From CAWFFV01 sp963814985 (lineage in GTDB: Bacteria > Chloroflexota > Ktedonobacteria > Ktedonobacterales > Ktedonobacteraceae): a DNA stretch of 64,000 nucleotides. Made by a program: the position numbers and the translations under genes. The notes under the pieces were generated by a model, which saw only the letters and a list, made by a program, of their open reading frames with translations, ran no database searches and was not told the DNA's origin. Each line of letters opens with the position of its first letter. The first letter of the stretch is position 1. The stretch lies in NCBI GenBank assembly GCA_963814985.1, contig CAWFFV010000054.1:87133-151132 (forward strand), written 5' to 3'. Positions 1 to 9,171 of this stretch are shown in pieces.

Positions 1-209
1 AAATTGCAGAAGTGTTGAAGGGGACGGTTACCATTGAGCGTTCGCCTATGATGGAAGGCCGAATGATGTCGATGATCGTCTCTCGTGCTCCTGGATGGGA
101 ACCACCGAAGAAACAGGCTCCTATTAGTAATGGTAAACAGCACACAACACCGAACTCTGTAGACGATACGCCACACAACAGCGATACGACAGAGACTCCA
201 CAGCAATAG
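1..209 (+). CDS. 3' end of an unrecognised gene
   Basis: Frame 3 is open from the window edge and ends in TAG. About 68 C-terminal residues are visible: a segment reading KGTVTIERSPMMEGR, then a hydrophilic, Thr/Asn/Gln-rich tail (ends TETPQQ) that looks disordered. The true start lies outside the window; the internal GTG at 12 is only an artificial start. An intrinsic terminator follows about 80 bases downstream. I do not recognise the family and assign no function. Confidence 0.6.
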   Translation, partial: IAEVLKGTVTIERSPMMEGRMMSMIVSRAPGWEPPKKQAPISNGKQHTTPNSVDDTPHNSDTTETPQQ

Positions 210-288
210 GTACTCAACTCCACATGCCAGACGTCATTCGCTCGGTAGCAAGACAGTGAGTTCCGCGTAAGTAATCAGAGAAGCTCCT

Positions 289-325
289 GAGGGTGTAGTT
301 CTTTTAGACTACACCCTCCTTTGTG
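289..325 (+). terminator. intrinsic terminator after the partial gene
   Basis: Perfect 11-bp stem GAGGGTGTAGT (289-299) with ACTACACCCTC (308-318), an 8-nt loop, then CTTTGTGTT. It sits between the stop at 209 and the next start at 447, so it probably ends the upstream transcript. Confidence 0.7.
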
Positions 326-446
326 TTAGGGTAACCCCGATTGACTTTTTACCCTTTGACCACTAAGATTAAGAATAATGAATGCTGTACAAAATACATA
401 ACCATATAAGAGCACTACACAGATGCGGTGCCATACGGAGGAATCG

Positions 447-1844
447 GTGAGCAGATACGATGATCCACGCTGGTATGAAGAACAAGATACCAACCCGGCA
501 CTCCCACCAGCATATGATGACTTCAACACTTATCCAGCCCATCTACAATCACATCCTGATGCTCAGCAGCAAAACCCTTTCATGCAACCACTCTCTCCCG
601 AGCCAGAACACCGCATTCAGCGGATTCTTGGGCAGGTTTTTGTAGTGTCAGCCTTTGTAGTCATTGCATTTTGTGCTGGCTGGTTCGCCCACCAATCCTT
701 TGGCGACTCTCTTACAAACGACCAATCCCAGGCGTACTCACAACTCATTCAACAAGCGTGGACAACGATTGATCAGCGCTATGTTGATCGAAAAGCTGTT
801 GACTATAAGAAAATGGCGTATGCAGCAATCGATGCGATGGCACAATCACTCAATGATAAAGGGCATACGCGCTTTCTTACGCCAGATCAAGTACAATCTC
901 AAAACCAACAGTTAAGTGGAAAGTTCATTGGTATTGGCATTTACCTGCGCCAGGATGCCAATACCAAACAATTAATTATCGCTTCTCCTATTCCTGGCTC
1001 TCCTGCTGAGAAGGCTGGCCTTAAGCGCGGTGACGTGATCATTTCCATTAATGGTACCAGCACTGCTGGCAAGGATATAACTGCCGTGGATCAATCAATT
1101 CAAGGGTCCGCAGGCACAAGCGTTATTCTCACTGTGCAACGTGCCGGTGTACAAAAACCCATCTCTATACATGTGACACGCGCCGAGATCCAGGTTCCAA
1201 ATGTGCTCATGCATTACATTCCTGAAAGCCATATTGCGCACATTCAAATCGTCCAATTTGCTGATGGGACTTCAACTGCATTGAAGGATGCACTGACTAA
1301 AGCAAAGAGCATGGGGGCCACAAAGATTATTCTCGACCTGCGCAATAACCCCGGCGGATATGTGCAAGAGGCAATCAATACAGCCAGTTTCTTCATCAAA
1401 AGCGGTAATGTGCTGTTAGAGCAGGACAGCACAGGCGCACGAACTCCCGTTCCAGTCACAGGCAGCACCGCTAATACGACGGACACTCTTGTGGTGCTGA
1501 TAAACGAGAATTCGGCAAGTGCCGCTGAAATTGTCTCTGGTGCACTACAGGATAACAAGCGTGCTACCCTCATTGGGGAGACCACTTTTGGCACAGGCAC
1601 CGTACTAGAACAAATTTCGCTTTCAGATGGTTCGGCACTCTTACTGGGAATACAAGAGTGGCTCACACCCAGGGGCCATTTTATTCGTGATAAGGGGATC
1701 ACACCTGATATCAAAGTGGCACTGAGTCCAAATAACGACCTGACACCTGATGACGAAAATCAGGGAAATTTGACGGAGCAGCAAATTCTTAAGAGTGGAG
1801 ATGCTCAATTAGCGGCCGCGATTAAGTACTTGCAGGACCATTAG
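447..1844 (+). CDS. S41-family C-terminal processing peptidase with PDZ domain, lacking the usual catalytic Lys
   Basis: Membrane-anchored periplasmic/extracellular protease of the CtpA/tail-specific type. An ATG at 423 is in frame, but GTG 447 has GGAGG at 437-441 with good spacing, so I choose GTG (465 aa). Order: Pro/Gln-rich cytoplasmic N-terminus, one TM at about residues 62-84, PDZ at about 150-235 (motif SPAEKAGLKRGDVI), S41 core at about 255-430. The nucleophile region NENSASAAEIVSGAL is present. The Lys of the canonical SFGKGxVQ motif is Thr here (TTFGTGTV). Relatives as I recall them often carry Lys in GEKTFGTGTV, but this copy reads GETTFGTGTV. Monocistronic, followed by a strong terminator. 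Activity is therefore uncertain. Confidence 0.88.
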   Translation: MSRYDDPRWYEEQDTNPALPPAYDDFNTYPAHLQSHPDAQQQNPFMQPLSPEPEHRIQRILGQVFVVSAFVVIAFCAGWFAHQSFGDSLTNDQSQAYSQLIQQAWTTIDQRYVDRKAVDYKKMAYAAIDAMAQSLNDKGHTRFLTPDQVQSQNQQLSGKFIGIGIYLRQDANTKQLIIASPIPGSPAEKAGLKRGDVIISINGTSTAGKDITAVDQSIQGSAGTSVILTVQRAGVQKPISIHVTRAEIQVPNVLMHYIPESHIAHIQIVQFADGTSTALKDALTKAKSMGATKIILDLRNNPGGYVQEAINTASFFIKSGNVLLEQDSTGARTPVPVTGSTANTTDTLVVLINENSASAAEIVSGALQDNKRATLIGETTFGTGTVLEQISLSDGSALLLGIQEWLTPRGHFIRDKGITPDIKVALSPNNDLTPDDENQGNLTEQQILKSGDAQLAAAIKYLQDH

Positions 1845-1856
1845 AACTTGCGAGGT

Positions 1857-1900
1857 CGCCTCGTTGTATCTGGATTTTGTTGTCCAGATACAACGAGGCG
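1857..1900. terminator. bidirectional terminator between peptidase and mvaB
   Basis: Perfect 18-bp inverted repeat (1857-1874 with 1883-1900; arm begins CGCCTCGTTGTATCTGGA) around the loop TTTTGTTG. It lies exactly between two convergent genes: the peptidase ends at 1844 and the minus-strand stop of mvaB is at 1901-1903. Confidence 0.75.
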
Positions 1901-2851
1901 TTATCTCAGATTATTGTCAAAGTTCTTCAGGGCCGAGCAGGTTGCTTGATAATACTTGCTGGTTGGGGCATGACCCAGTAGAGGAGCAATAAAGCGTGTA
2001 GCGGCCACCACTTTTTCAAGATTCACTCCGGTCTTGATACCCATACCATGGAGCATATAGAGCAGGTCTTCCGTCGCAAGATTGCCTGCTGCACCTGGAG
2101 CATAGGGGCAACCACCCAGGCCACCTGCCGAGGAGTCAACGGTGCTCACACCCATCTGCAAAGCGGTTAAGACATTAGCAAGGGCGGTACCACGAGTATC
2201 ATGGAAATGGACGGCCAGGCGTTCGACAGGAATAGCCCCTTCTGTAAACAAGAGGTTAAGGACATCCACAACCTGATTAGGGGTTGCCACACCGATAGTA
2301 TCACCGAGTGAGAGTTCCTCGACTCCCATCTCTAGCAATGCTTGCGCGACGAGAAGGGCTTGCCGAGGGTCTACGCTTCCTTGATAGGGACAACCAAAGA
2401 CTGTTGAGATATAGCCACGGACAGGAATGCTTTTTTGTCGCGCCAGATCCACAACGGGACGGAAATTTGCCAGACTCTCCGCAATGGTAGCATTGATATT
2501 GTGACGAGTGAAGCTTTCGCTTGCAGCGGTAAAGACGGCGATAGAGCGAACGCCAGATGCAAGAGCACGCTCCATACCTTTCAGGTTGGGTACCAGGACA
2601 GGATACTGTGCTGTTGGTAAACATGTCAGTCCAGCCATCACTGCACTGGCATCACACAACTGCGGAATAGCACGAGGGCTGACAAACGAGGTCGCTTCGA
2701 CAACAGGGAGACCAGCCTCGGCTAACAGTTGGATAAACTGGATCTTCTGCTCAGTAGGAACCTGTACCTGTTCATTCTGGAGACCATCACGCGGTCCAAC
2801 TTCAACAATACGCACAGATGGTGGAATATTTGCAAAAGGAACTCTCATCAT
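1901..2851 (-). CDS. mvaB: hydroxymethylglutaryl-CoA lyase
   Basis: Splits 3-hydroxy-3-methylglutaryl-CoA into acetoacetate and acetyl-CoA, the last step of leucine breakdown. About 316 aa, normal for the family, as one intact TIM-barrel ORF. Visible motifs: VEVGPRDGLQNE near residue 17 (catalytic Arg-Asp), HFHDTRGTAL (metal-binding histidines) and the C-terminal signature AGGLGGCPYAPGAAGN with the active-site Cys. The start ATG overlaps the TGA of hlyC by four bases (ATGA), so it is translationally coupled as the last gene of glmU-hlyC-mvaB. The partner methylcrotonyl-CoA carboxylase genes lie about 5 kb away on the other strand. Confidence 0.93.
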   Translation of the reverse strand: MMRVPFANIPPSVRIVEVGPRDGLQNEQVQVPTEQKIQFIQLLAEAGLPVVEATSFVSPRAIPQLCDASAVMAGLTCLPTAQYPVLVPNLKGMERALASGVRSIAVFTAASESFTRHNINATIAESLANFRPVVDLARQKSIPVRGYISTVFGCPYQGSVDPRQALLVAQALLEMGVEELSLGDTIGVATPNQVVDVLNLLFTEGAIPVERLAVHFHDTRGTALANVLTALQMGVSTVDSSAGGLGGCPYAPGAAGNLATEDLLYMLHGMGIKTGVNLEKVVAATRFIAPLLGHAPTSKYYQATCSALKNFDNNLR

Positions 2852-4304
2852 GCTCTTCTATACTCGTAGTGCGATGGCTGCTCAGATGTGGGAGTATTCT
2901 CACCGTGGCGCGTATTTCCCTCACGTTCTTTCTGAGCCGGCAAGAGGAGCAGGTCAGATTTTTCCTCTGGTGCAGATGTATTAGAGATACGCTCAACACG
3001 AATTTTGGTAATACGTCGTCCACGCGTTGCCAGTACAGTAAAGGTTACACCTTCAAACGTGATGGTATCGCTGGCAATCGGAATTTTATCGAGTTGGGCA
3101 TACACAAATCCTCCGAGCGTCTCATAATTCGTATCACCAAGGTGCATATCCATCAGTTCATTGAAATCGTAGATATTGATTTTGGCATCAAAGATATATT
3201 CATGTTCATTGACCTTTTCATATAAATTCTCTTCATGATCATACTCATCTTTGATATCGCCAACAATCTCCTCCACCAGATCTTCGATCGTCACCAGACC
3301 AGCAACAGAACCATACTCATCGACGACAATGACCATATGGACTCTGTTCTGACGGATCTCTCGCAACAGGTCATCCAGTTTTTTCGTTTCGGGAACAAAG
3401 TATGCTGGACGTACCAGGTCACGAATGGACAAAGAGCTATGGTTCTCGCGTAAGTGCTTAAGCAGATCTTTAGTGTAAAGCACGCCAATGATTTCATCAA
3501 CACCAACATGCGCTTCATAGACAGGAATACGCGAAAATCCACCCTGCAAAGCGAAATCTACCGCCTGAGTTACCGTCGCATCACCGGACAAAGTAACCAT
3601 ATCGATGCGTGGGACCATCACCTCACGTACGGTCGTATCAGCAAACTCAAAGATGCTATGAATCATCTCGGTTTCCTCTTCTTCGAGGACACCTTCCTCT
3701 TCGCCCACAGTCACCAGAAGGCGTAACTCTTCTTCAGTTACAAAGGGGCCTTTGTGCTTGACCTGCTCACCCATGATGCGCACAAAGAATGCGGTCATTG
3801 TACTGAGCGACCAGACGACTGGACTCAACAACCAGGCAGCACCTGCGCACAGGACGAACCAGCACCCGCGCCCAACGTAACGGGTTTTGCACAGCAGCGG
3901 TCTTTGGGGTAATCTCACAGAAGATCAGGACGATAAAAGAAATAAGTACAGTGGAGATTAGTTCACCCCAGGTCTGCTGAAAAGCGTAAAGCCAGTACTG
4001 TAGCCATGCTAGAAGCAACAATCACAGCCACACTATTGAAGACCAGGATTGTCGAGAGGAAGGTATTTGGTTCAGCCAGTAAACGTTCGATGGCAAGGGC
4101 CTGTTCATCGCCCTCTTCTACCAGATTTTTCAGTTTAATGCGACTGACAGAAGTAAGAGCTGTTTCAGCCGCTGAGGCCACGCCACAAATAATCAGGGCG
4201 ATGATTAAAACGGAGAGCTGTAACCATACTTCCGCATTCAGTTGTGGCATATGAAAATCAATGACAGCAGTTATACCTGTTATGGCTAGGTGAGGGTCCT
4301 CCAT
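2848..4304 (-). CDS. HlyC/CorC-type CNNM-CBS membrane protein, frameshifted
   Basis: Transporter-like protein (hemolysin C/CorC/UPF0053 type, implicated in divalent-cation homeostasis). Order: CNNM domain with several TM segments (starts MEDPHLAITG; SAAETALTSVSRIKLKNLVEEG), two CBS repeats (REVMVPRIDMVTL...VDEYGSVAGLVTIEDLVEEIVG), C-terminal CorC/HlyC domain (GGFVYAQLDKIP). Three reading frames must be joined. One join is at a run of A's near 3980-3983 (ALRF to QQTWGEL). The other is near 3850 (LVRPV to AWLLSPVVW). Removing one base at each site restores a full-length family member of about 485 aa. ATG 4304 has AAAGGAG upstream and begins 8 bases after the glmU stop. Probably functional with sequencing indels. 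Confidence 0.8.
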
Positions 4305-4311
4305 AAAACGC

Positions 4312-5743
4312 TTACTCCTTTTCACCACTCTCTGCTGGAGAGTCATCTGGCAGTTGGGGCATACGCAGTACACGCGCAGGAACACCAACGACCAATGCCC
4401 CAGGTGGCACATCTTTGTTCACAACAGCACCAGCACCTGTATAGGCCTGGTCACCGACAGTGACGGGGGCAACTAATATCGTATCACACCCAATAAAAGC
4501 ACCTGTACCAATAGTAGTATGATGCTTGTGTTTACCATCAAAATTAGAGGTAATTGTGCCGGCAGCGATGTTCACATGATCTCCCACTGTAGCATCACCA
4601 AGATAGCTAAAGTGGTGCATATCTGTCTCAGCGCCGATAGATGAGTTTTTGACCTCTGCGAAATTACCCATACGTACACCACGTGCCAGGTGTGCCTTTG
4701 GGCGACAATGGCTAAAAGGACCGATGCTCACATCTTCTTCGAGAAGCGACTCTTCTATCACTGAGTTGCGAATGATACAGCGATCGCCAATCACCGACTG
4801 ATCGATAGTTGTACCAGGTCCAATACGACATGCAGCACCAATTGTAGTTTTACCTGTGATCATTGTTCCAGGAAGAATTACCGTATCCATGCCAATGCAC
4901 GCTTCATCGTCGATATATGTGGCCGCAGGATCAACAATCGTCACTCCCGCATACATATGTCGCTCTAGCACACGACGGCGGAGCAGTTGTTCAGCGTCAG
5001 CAAGTTGCACACGATTATTGATACCGATAGTTTCATCCAGCGTTCCCCTGACGGTTGTTACAACACGATCCTGGGCAACTGCAATCCCTACCAGGTCGGT
5101 TAAGTAATACTCACCAGATGGATTACGTGGCAGTGTCTGTAATGCTGGCCAGAGCCAGGCACGATCAAAGCAATAGACACCAGAGTTGACTTCTTTAATG
5201 CGTTTCTGTTCTTCTGTAGCCCGTTTCACTTCTACAATTTCTCGCACTCGACCACTGACATCACGTACTATTCGCCCAAAGTCGTTGGGTTGTTCGGTAT
5301 AGGCAGTCAGGAACGTTATCGTTGCACGGCGCTGTAATATGCTCGATCAGTACACTTGCCAGTATTTCACTTCTACAAGTGGCGTATCGCCACAGCAGAC
5401 CAGGACCGTTTGTGGTAATGGCTCAAGCGCATCTATGACAGACTGCGCGGACAACACTGCATGACCGGTACCCAATTGTTCTTCCTGAAGAGCATATAAG
5501 CAACGCTCGCCAAAAATATTTTTTATCTGTGGTGTTTCATGGCCGAGTACAACGATGGATTTATGAGTGGAGATGGGAATATTCAGCGAAGAGAAAAGAA
5601 GGAGTTACAGGAATAGTCTCAACAGTCTTGAGCACATGTGCCAGAAGGGGCGTCCCTGCTAATGGGTGAAGCACCTTTGGTAATGTAGAACGCATCCGAG
5701 TTCCCTTGCCTGCTGCAAGGACTACGGTCGCATATGTATTCAT
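4312..5743 (-). CDS. glmU: bifunctional UDP-GlcNAc pyrophosphorylase / GlcN-1-P acetyltransferase, frameshifted
   Basis: Makes UDP-N-acetylglucosamine for peptidoglycan. The N-terminal nucleotidyltransferase begins MNTYATVVLAAGKGTRMRS (Rossmann loop), continues through QLGTGHAV and CCGDTPLV, then VSGRVREIVE; the C-terminal left-handed beta-helix includes GPFSHCRPKAHL, GNFAEVKNS and YLGDATVGDHVNIAAGTIT. Total about 476 aa. Three shifts are needed, near 5590 (after IPVTPS), about 5375 (after GDTPLV) and about 5325 (ITA to ATITFLTAY). The C-terminal 311 residues are intact. Because glmU is normally essential, the shifts are more likely sequence errors. A GTG at 5755 is an alternative start. First gene of the glmU-hlyC-mvaB operon. 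Confidence 0.82.
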
Positions 5744-5847
5744 AATTGGATGCACAAACCCTTTTCTGTTCTCTTGCTACCTGGAGGGAGTTATTAGTGT
5801 AGAGAGTAAATAGATTACCAGCTACACTCTTCCTAATCGAAGATAGA

Positions 5848-5922
5848 TGGCTCGGGTGCCAGGATTCGAACCTGGGAATAGCGGTTCCAAAGACCGCCGC
5901 CTTACCACTTGGCCACACCCGA
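5848..5922 (-). tRNA. tRNA-Gln (anticodon TTG)
   Basis: Minus-strand cloverleaf. Acceptor stem TCGGGTG/CACCCGA, D arm GCC..GGC, anticodon stem GCGGT/ACCGC enclosing the loop CTTTGGA (anticodon TTG), T arm CCAGG-TTCGAAT-CCTGG, discriminator G, and an encoded CCA at 5848-5850. It lies between glmU and the TnpB element. Confidence 0.95.
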
Positions 5923-6099
5923 ACAATGTAAGAGAAACCCTGGGTAATTTAGATGGAAGCAATTCCTTGCATCACATGGATGTATAGTACACGATATGAA
6001 GGGTTTTGTCAACATGAAAAATTCTGATTCTTCAGGACTGGTAATAGTAAAAAAGAGAATGTTGTGGTAGAGTAAGAGAAGCAATCACCTGCATTCCAA

Positions 6100-6290
6100 C
6101 TAAGAAAGTGTGACAACTCCCCATGCGTAAACGCAGGGGCTTCTCAGGAAACGCATCACCCAGCGGTGTACGTTGGCTCCTGAAGGCCATGCCCTGGCCT
6201 TGCACGTTTCAAGATATTCTGGGCAGCATTGACATCACGGTCAGCAATGTATCCACAGAAAGGACACAGATGAGTTCGTACAGACAGCGA
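6100..6290 (-). ncRNA. putative omega-RNA (reRNA) of the TnpB element
   Basis: In IS200/IS605 elements the guide RNA for TnpB is read from the 3' part of tnpB through the right end, and the guide is the flanking host DNA just beyond the right end. By position this would be the minus strand here, with the right-end hairpin at 6119-6139 and a guide starting near 6110 (CACTTTCTTAGTTGGAATGC). This is inferred from family architecture only; the 5' boundary is a guess. Confidence 0.4.
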
Positions 6291-7501
6291 TTTCTGCACA
6301 ATCTCTCCACATTTGTGACACTTCTGCGAGGTGAAACGCGGATTCACTCGAATGACTTGATGTCCAGCACTTTCAGCCTTAACTTCAAGAATGTTGAGGA
6401 ACATGCCCCAACTGGCGTCCATGATGCTTTTCGCAAGAGAATGATTTTGTACCATGTTAAGAACGGAAAGCTTTTCCACTGCAATCATCTGGTACTGTTC
6501 GGCGTACTGTTTGGCCGTCTTATAATGAAAATCTCGGCGTTGTCGTTTGATCTTGAGATGCGTCTTTGCCGTATTTCGGGCAGCTTTACGGCGTCGGTGA
6601 CTGCCCTTCTTACGTCGGCAGAGTTGGCGTTGTTTGCGTCGAAGCCGCTTCTGAGATGTACGATAGAAACGGGGATTCTCCACCATGTTCCCCTCGCTAT
6701 CGGTGAGGAAAGATTTCAAGCCCACATCCAGACCAATAGAGGGATGTTCGCATGTGGTGGGTTCATGCTGTGTGTGTGGCTCAGTCTCACAGACGATCAG
6801 GGCATACCAATGCCCATCGGCACGATGAACGAGATGGACGGTCTTGGGAGTTCCAGATATCGGACGATGCAGTTTGATCTTGAGGGAGTGACCAAGTTTC
6901 TTCGGCACAATGAGATGTTTCTTGTCTTCATGCAGAGAGACATCTTTGCCGTACTGCCGCAACTGGATACTATGCCAGCGATTGGCTCTCTTGAAACGGG
7001 GAAAGCCTACATCGGGAATGCCCAACTCTTTCGCAGCGAGGAAGCGTTTGAGTGCCTTGATGAGTCGATCCGCCAACATTTGTACGGTGGTCGCTGGTAC
7101 ATGCTCACCACCACGTCCTTTGAATTTGGCTGTCAAATCGTACTTGCTTGGAAATGTGCCATCCTGCTCATACTGAAGCTTCAAGGTCTCAAGCATCTCA
7201 TTATAGAGAATGCGAGACCCACGCAAGCAGTGCAAAAGCCTGAGGGATTGTTCTTTATTCACGAAAAGGCGATACTCAAACGTTCTCATGCGGATATTCT
7301 AATGCACAAGATTAGATATGTCAAGAGGCAAGGGAAAACCCATCCCAAGCCGCCATCAAAGGAACGCCTTTTTCACCCCCATAGCTCAAGCAAGGGGCGC
7401 TCAAAGGCGGGTTTCGGTAGAACAAAGGGAGCCATCAAATTTATACAGGAAGCTTCCAACCATGAGGATGGGAATCCCCTGCGTTTACGCATGGAGAGGA
7501 T
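6111..7501 (-). mobile_element. IS200/IS605-type element carrying only tnpB
   Basis: Both ends carry the short palindromic hairpin expected of this group. At the right end (6119-6139) it is CCCC-a-TGCG-TAAA-CGCA-GGGG. At the left end (7476-7494) it is a related copy, CCCCTGCGTTTACGCATGG. The outer sequences match what I remember for IS1341-like ends: a TTGAC pentamer immediately outside the left end (7502-7506, minus strand) and GGAGTTGTCA at the right end. No Y1 transposase (tnpA) is present, so movement would need one in trans. The element ends about 38 bases upstream of the mccB start codon. Ends were judged by eye and are accurate to a few bases. Confidence 0.75.
6156..7289 (-). CDS. tnpB: TnpB RNA-guided endonuclease
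   Basis: Complete 377-aa TnpB (IS605 OrfB). Order: N-terminal helical/WED region, then a RuvC-like nuclease with Asp188 in SIGLDVGLKSF, Glu272 in AVEKLSVLN and Asp352 in ADRDVNAAQNI. The zinc ribbon is inserted before the last RuvC motif, with Cys324/327 in CHKCG and Cys342/345 in CPFCG. All three catalytic acidic residues and all four cysteines are present and the frame is open throughout, so the protein looks active. Known family role: omega-RNA-guided cleavage next to a short TAM, which helps retain the transposon. The 476-aa plus-strand ORF across it is a shadow. Confidence 0.93.
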   Translation of the reverse strand: MRTFEYRLFVNKEQSLRLLHCLRGSRILYNEMLETLKLQYEQDGTFPSKYDLTAKFKGRGGEHVPATTVQMLADRLIKALKRFLAAKELGIPDVGFPRFKRANRWHSIQLRQYGKDVSLHEDKKHLIVPKKLGHSLKIKLHRPISGTPKTVHLVHRADGHWYALIVCETEPHTQHEPTTCEHPSIGLDVGLKSFLTDSEGNMVENPRFYRTSQKRLRRKQRQLCRRKKGSHRRRKAARNTAKTHLKIKRQRRDFHYKTAKQYAEQYQMIAVEKLSVLNMVQNHSLAKSIMDASWGMFLNILEVKAESAGHQVIRVNPRFTSQKCHKCGEIVQKSLSVRTHLCPFCGYIADRDVNAAQNILKRARPGHGLQEPTYTAG

Positions 7502-7539
7502 GTCAACACTGCACATGCATCTACTCAATAGAGGAAAAA

Positions 7540-9147
7540 ATGGCAATACTTGAAACTCACATAGATCGTAATAGCCCGGAATTTCAAGAGAATACACAAT
7601 ACTTCCAGCAACTTCTTGACCAGCTCAGCCAGCGCGTACAACAGGTTCAGCTAGGTGGCGGAGCCAATGCAATCACAAAACATCGCCAACGCAATAAGCT
7701 TCTTGCACGCGAACGTATCCAACTGCTCTGTGATCCCGATACTCCCTTCCTGGAATTCAGTCCACTGGCTGCCTGGGATATGTACGACAACGAAGCTCCC
7801 TCAGCAGGTATTGTTACAGGCATTGGACTGGTTGAGGGACAGGAGTGCGTCATTGTCGCCAATGATGCTACTGTCAAAGGCGGTACCTACTACCCAATGA
7901 CAGTCAAGAAGCACTTGCGCGCTCAGGAGATTGCCGAACAGAACCATCTCCCCTGCATCTATCTGGTCGATTCTGGGGGTGCCTTTTTACCACTCCAGGC
8001 AGAAGTTTTTCCTGACCGTGACCATTTTGGACGTATTTTTTATAATCAGGCACGTATGTCGAGTCAGCGTATTCCACAGATTGCCGTTGTGATGGGTTCC
8101 TGTACAGCCGGGGGAGCCTATGTGCCAGCTATGAGCGATGAAACGGTCATCGTACGAGGCAATGGTACGATTTTTCTCGGTGGACCTCCTCTAGTCAAGG
8201 CCGCCACAGGCGAGGAGGTAAGCGCTGAAGATCTGGGCGGAGCCGATGTCCATTGTCGTACCTCTGGCGTTACCGACCACTATGCTATGAATGATACACA
8301 TGCGCTGGCAATCTGTCGCAGCATTGTTTCCCATCTTAACAGTCGTAAGCACATTCCATGGACTATCCGCACTCCAGAGCCACCACGCTATGACCCCAAT
8401 GAACTCTATGGGATCATTCCCAAAGATCCCCGTAAGAGCTATGATGTCCGCGAGGTCATCGCGCGTATTGTCGATGGGAGCGACTTTCATGAGTTCAAAG
8501 AACTGTATGGTACCACTGTAGTGTGTGGTTTTGCCCGTATCATGGGCTATCCGATCGGCATCATCGCTAATAATGGTATTCTCTTCTCCGAAAGCGCTCT
8601 AAAGGTCACTCATTTTATTGAGTTGTGTGGACAACGCCAGACCCCTCTGGTCTTCTTACAAAACATCACAGGCTTTATGGTAGGTCGGCAATACGAGAAT
8701 GGGGGTATCGCTAAGGATGGCGCAAAGATGGTGATGGCGGTCGCTAATGCTCCAGTTCCACGCTTTACGGTGATTATCGGCGGCTCCTTTGGCGCTGGCA
8801 ACTATGGCATGTGTGGACGTGCCTACTCACCGCGCCAGCTATGGATGTGGCCTAATGCACGTATTTCGGTCATGGGTGGTCCGCAAGCAGCAATGGTGCT
8901 GGCAACGGTACGCAAAGAGGGGTTGGCAACACGCGGCAAAACCATGAGCATCGAAGAAGAGGCAGCATTTATGCAACCAATTCTGGATAAATATGAGGAA
9001 GAAGGCAATCCTTACTATAGCACGGCTCGCCTCTGGGATGATGGGATTATTGACCCACGTGATACGCGGACAGTTCTGGCACTGGGTATAGCAGCAGCAC
9101 TCAATGCACCAATGCCCGATAGACCATTTGGCGTCTTTAGAATGTGA
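7540..9147 (+). CDS. mccB: methylcrotonyl-CoA carboxylase, carboxyltransferase (beta) subunit
   Basis: Transfers carboxyl from biotin to 3-methylcrotonyl-CoA in leucine degradation. The frame is open from 7318, inside the IS element. ATG 7540 with AGAGGA upstream starts MAILETHIDRNSPEF, the normal N-terminus, and gives 535 aa, the usual size. Motifs: YLVDSGGAFLPLQAEVFPDRDHFGRIFYNQARMS, MGSCTAGGAYVPAMSDE, GPPLVKAATGEE, GGADVHCRTSGVTDHYA and GSFGAGNYGMCGRAY; the HCR..SGVTD segment is typical of MCC rather than propionyl-CoA carboxylase. First gene of mccB-liuC-mccA. The IS insertion lies about 38 bases upstream, so the native promoter may be displaced. Confidence 0.93.
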   Translation: MAILETHIDRNSPEFQENTQYFQQLLDQLSQRVQQVQLGGGANAITKHRQRNKLLARERIQLLCDPDTPFLEFSPLAAWDMYDNEAPSAGIVTGIGLVEGQECVIVANDATVKGGTYYPMTVKKHLRAQEIAEQNHLPCIYLVDSGGAFLPLQAEVFPDRDHFGRIFYNQARMSSQRIPQIAVVMGSCTAGGAYVPAMSDETVIVRGNGTIFLGGPPLVKAATGEEVSAEDLGGADVHCRTSGVTDHYAMNDTHALAICRSIVSHLNSRKHIPWTIRTPEPPRYDPNELYGIIPKDPRKSYDVREVIARIVDGSDFHEFKELYGTTVVCGFARIMGYPIGIIANNGILFSESALKVTHFIELCGQRQTPLVFLQNITGFMVGRQYENGGIAKDGAKMVMAVANAPVPRFTVIIGGSFGAGNYGMCGRAYSPRQLWMWPNARISVMGGPQAAMVLATVRKEGLATRGKTMSIEEEAAFMQPILDKYEEEGNPYYSTARLWDDGIIDPRDTRTVLALGIAAALNAPMPDRPFGVFRM

Positions 9148-9171
9148 AGCGAGATAACAGGAGGAGGAACT

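Noticed and set aside
6123..7553. 476-codon rightward ORF across the IS element
   Set aside because: Antisense shadow of tnpB; its protein has no family features, whereas the other strand has a complete TnpB.
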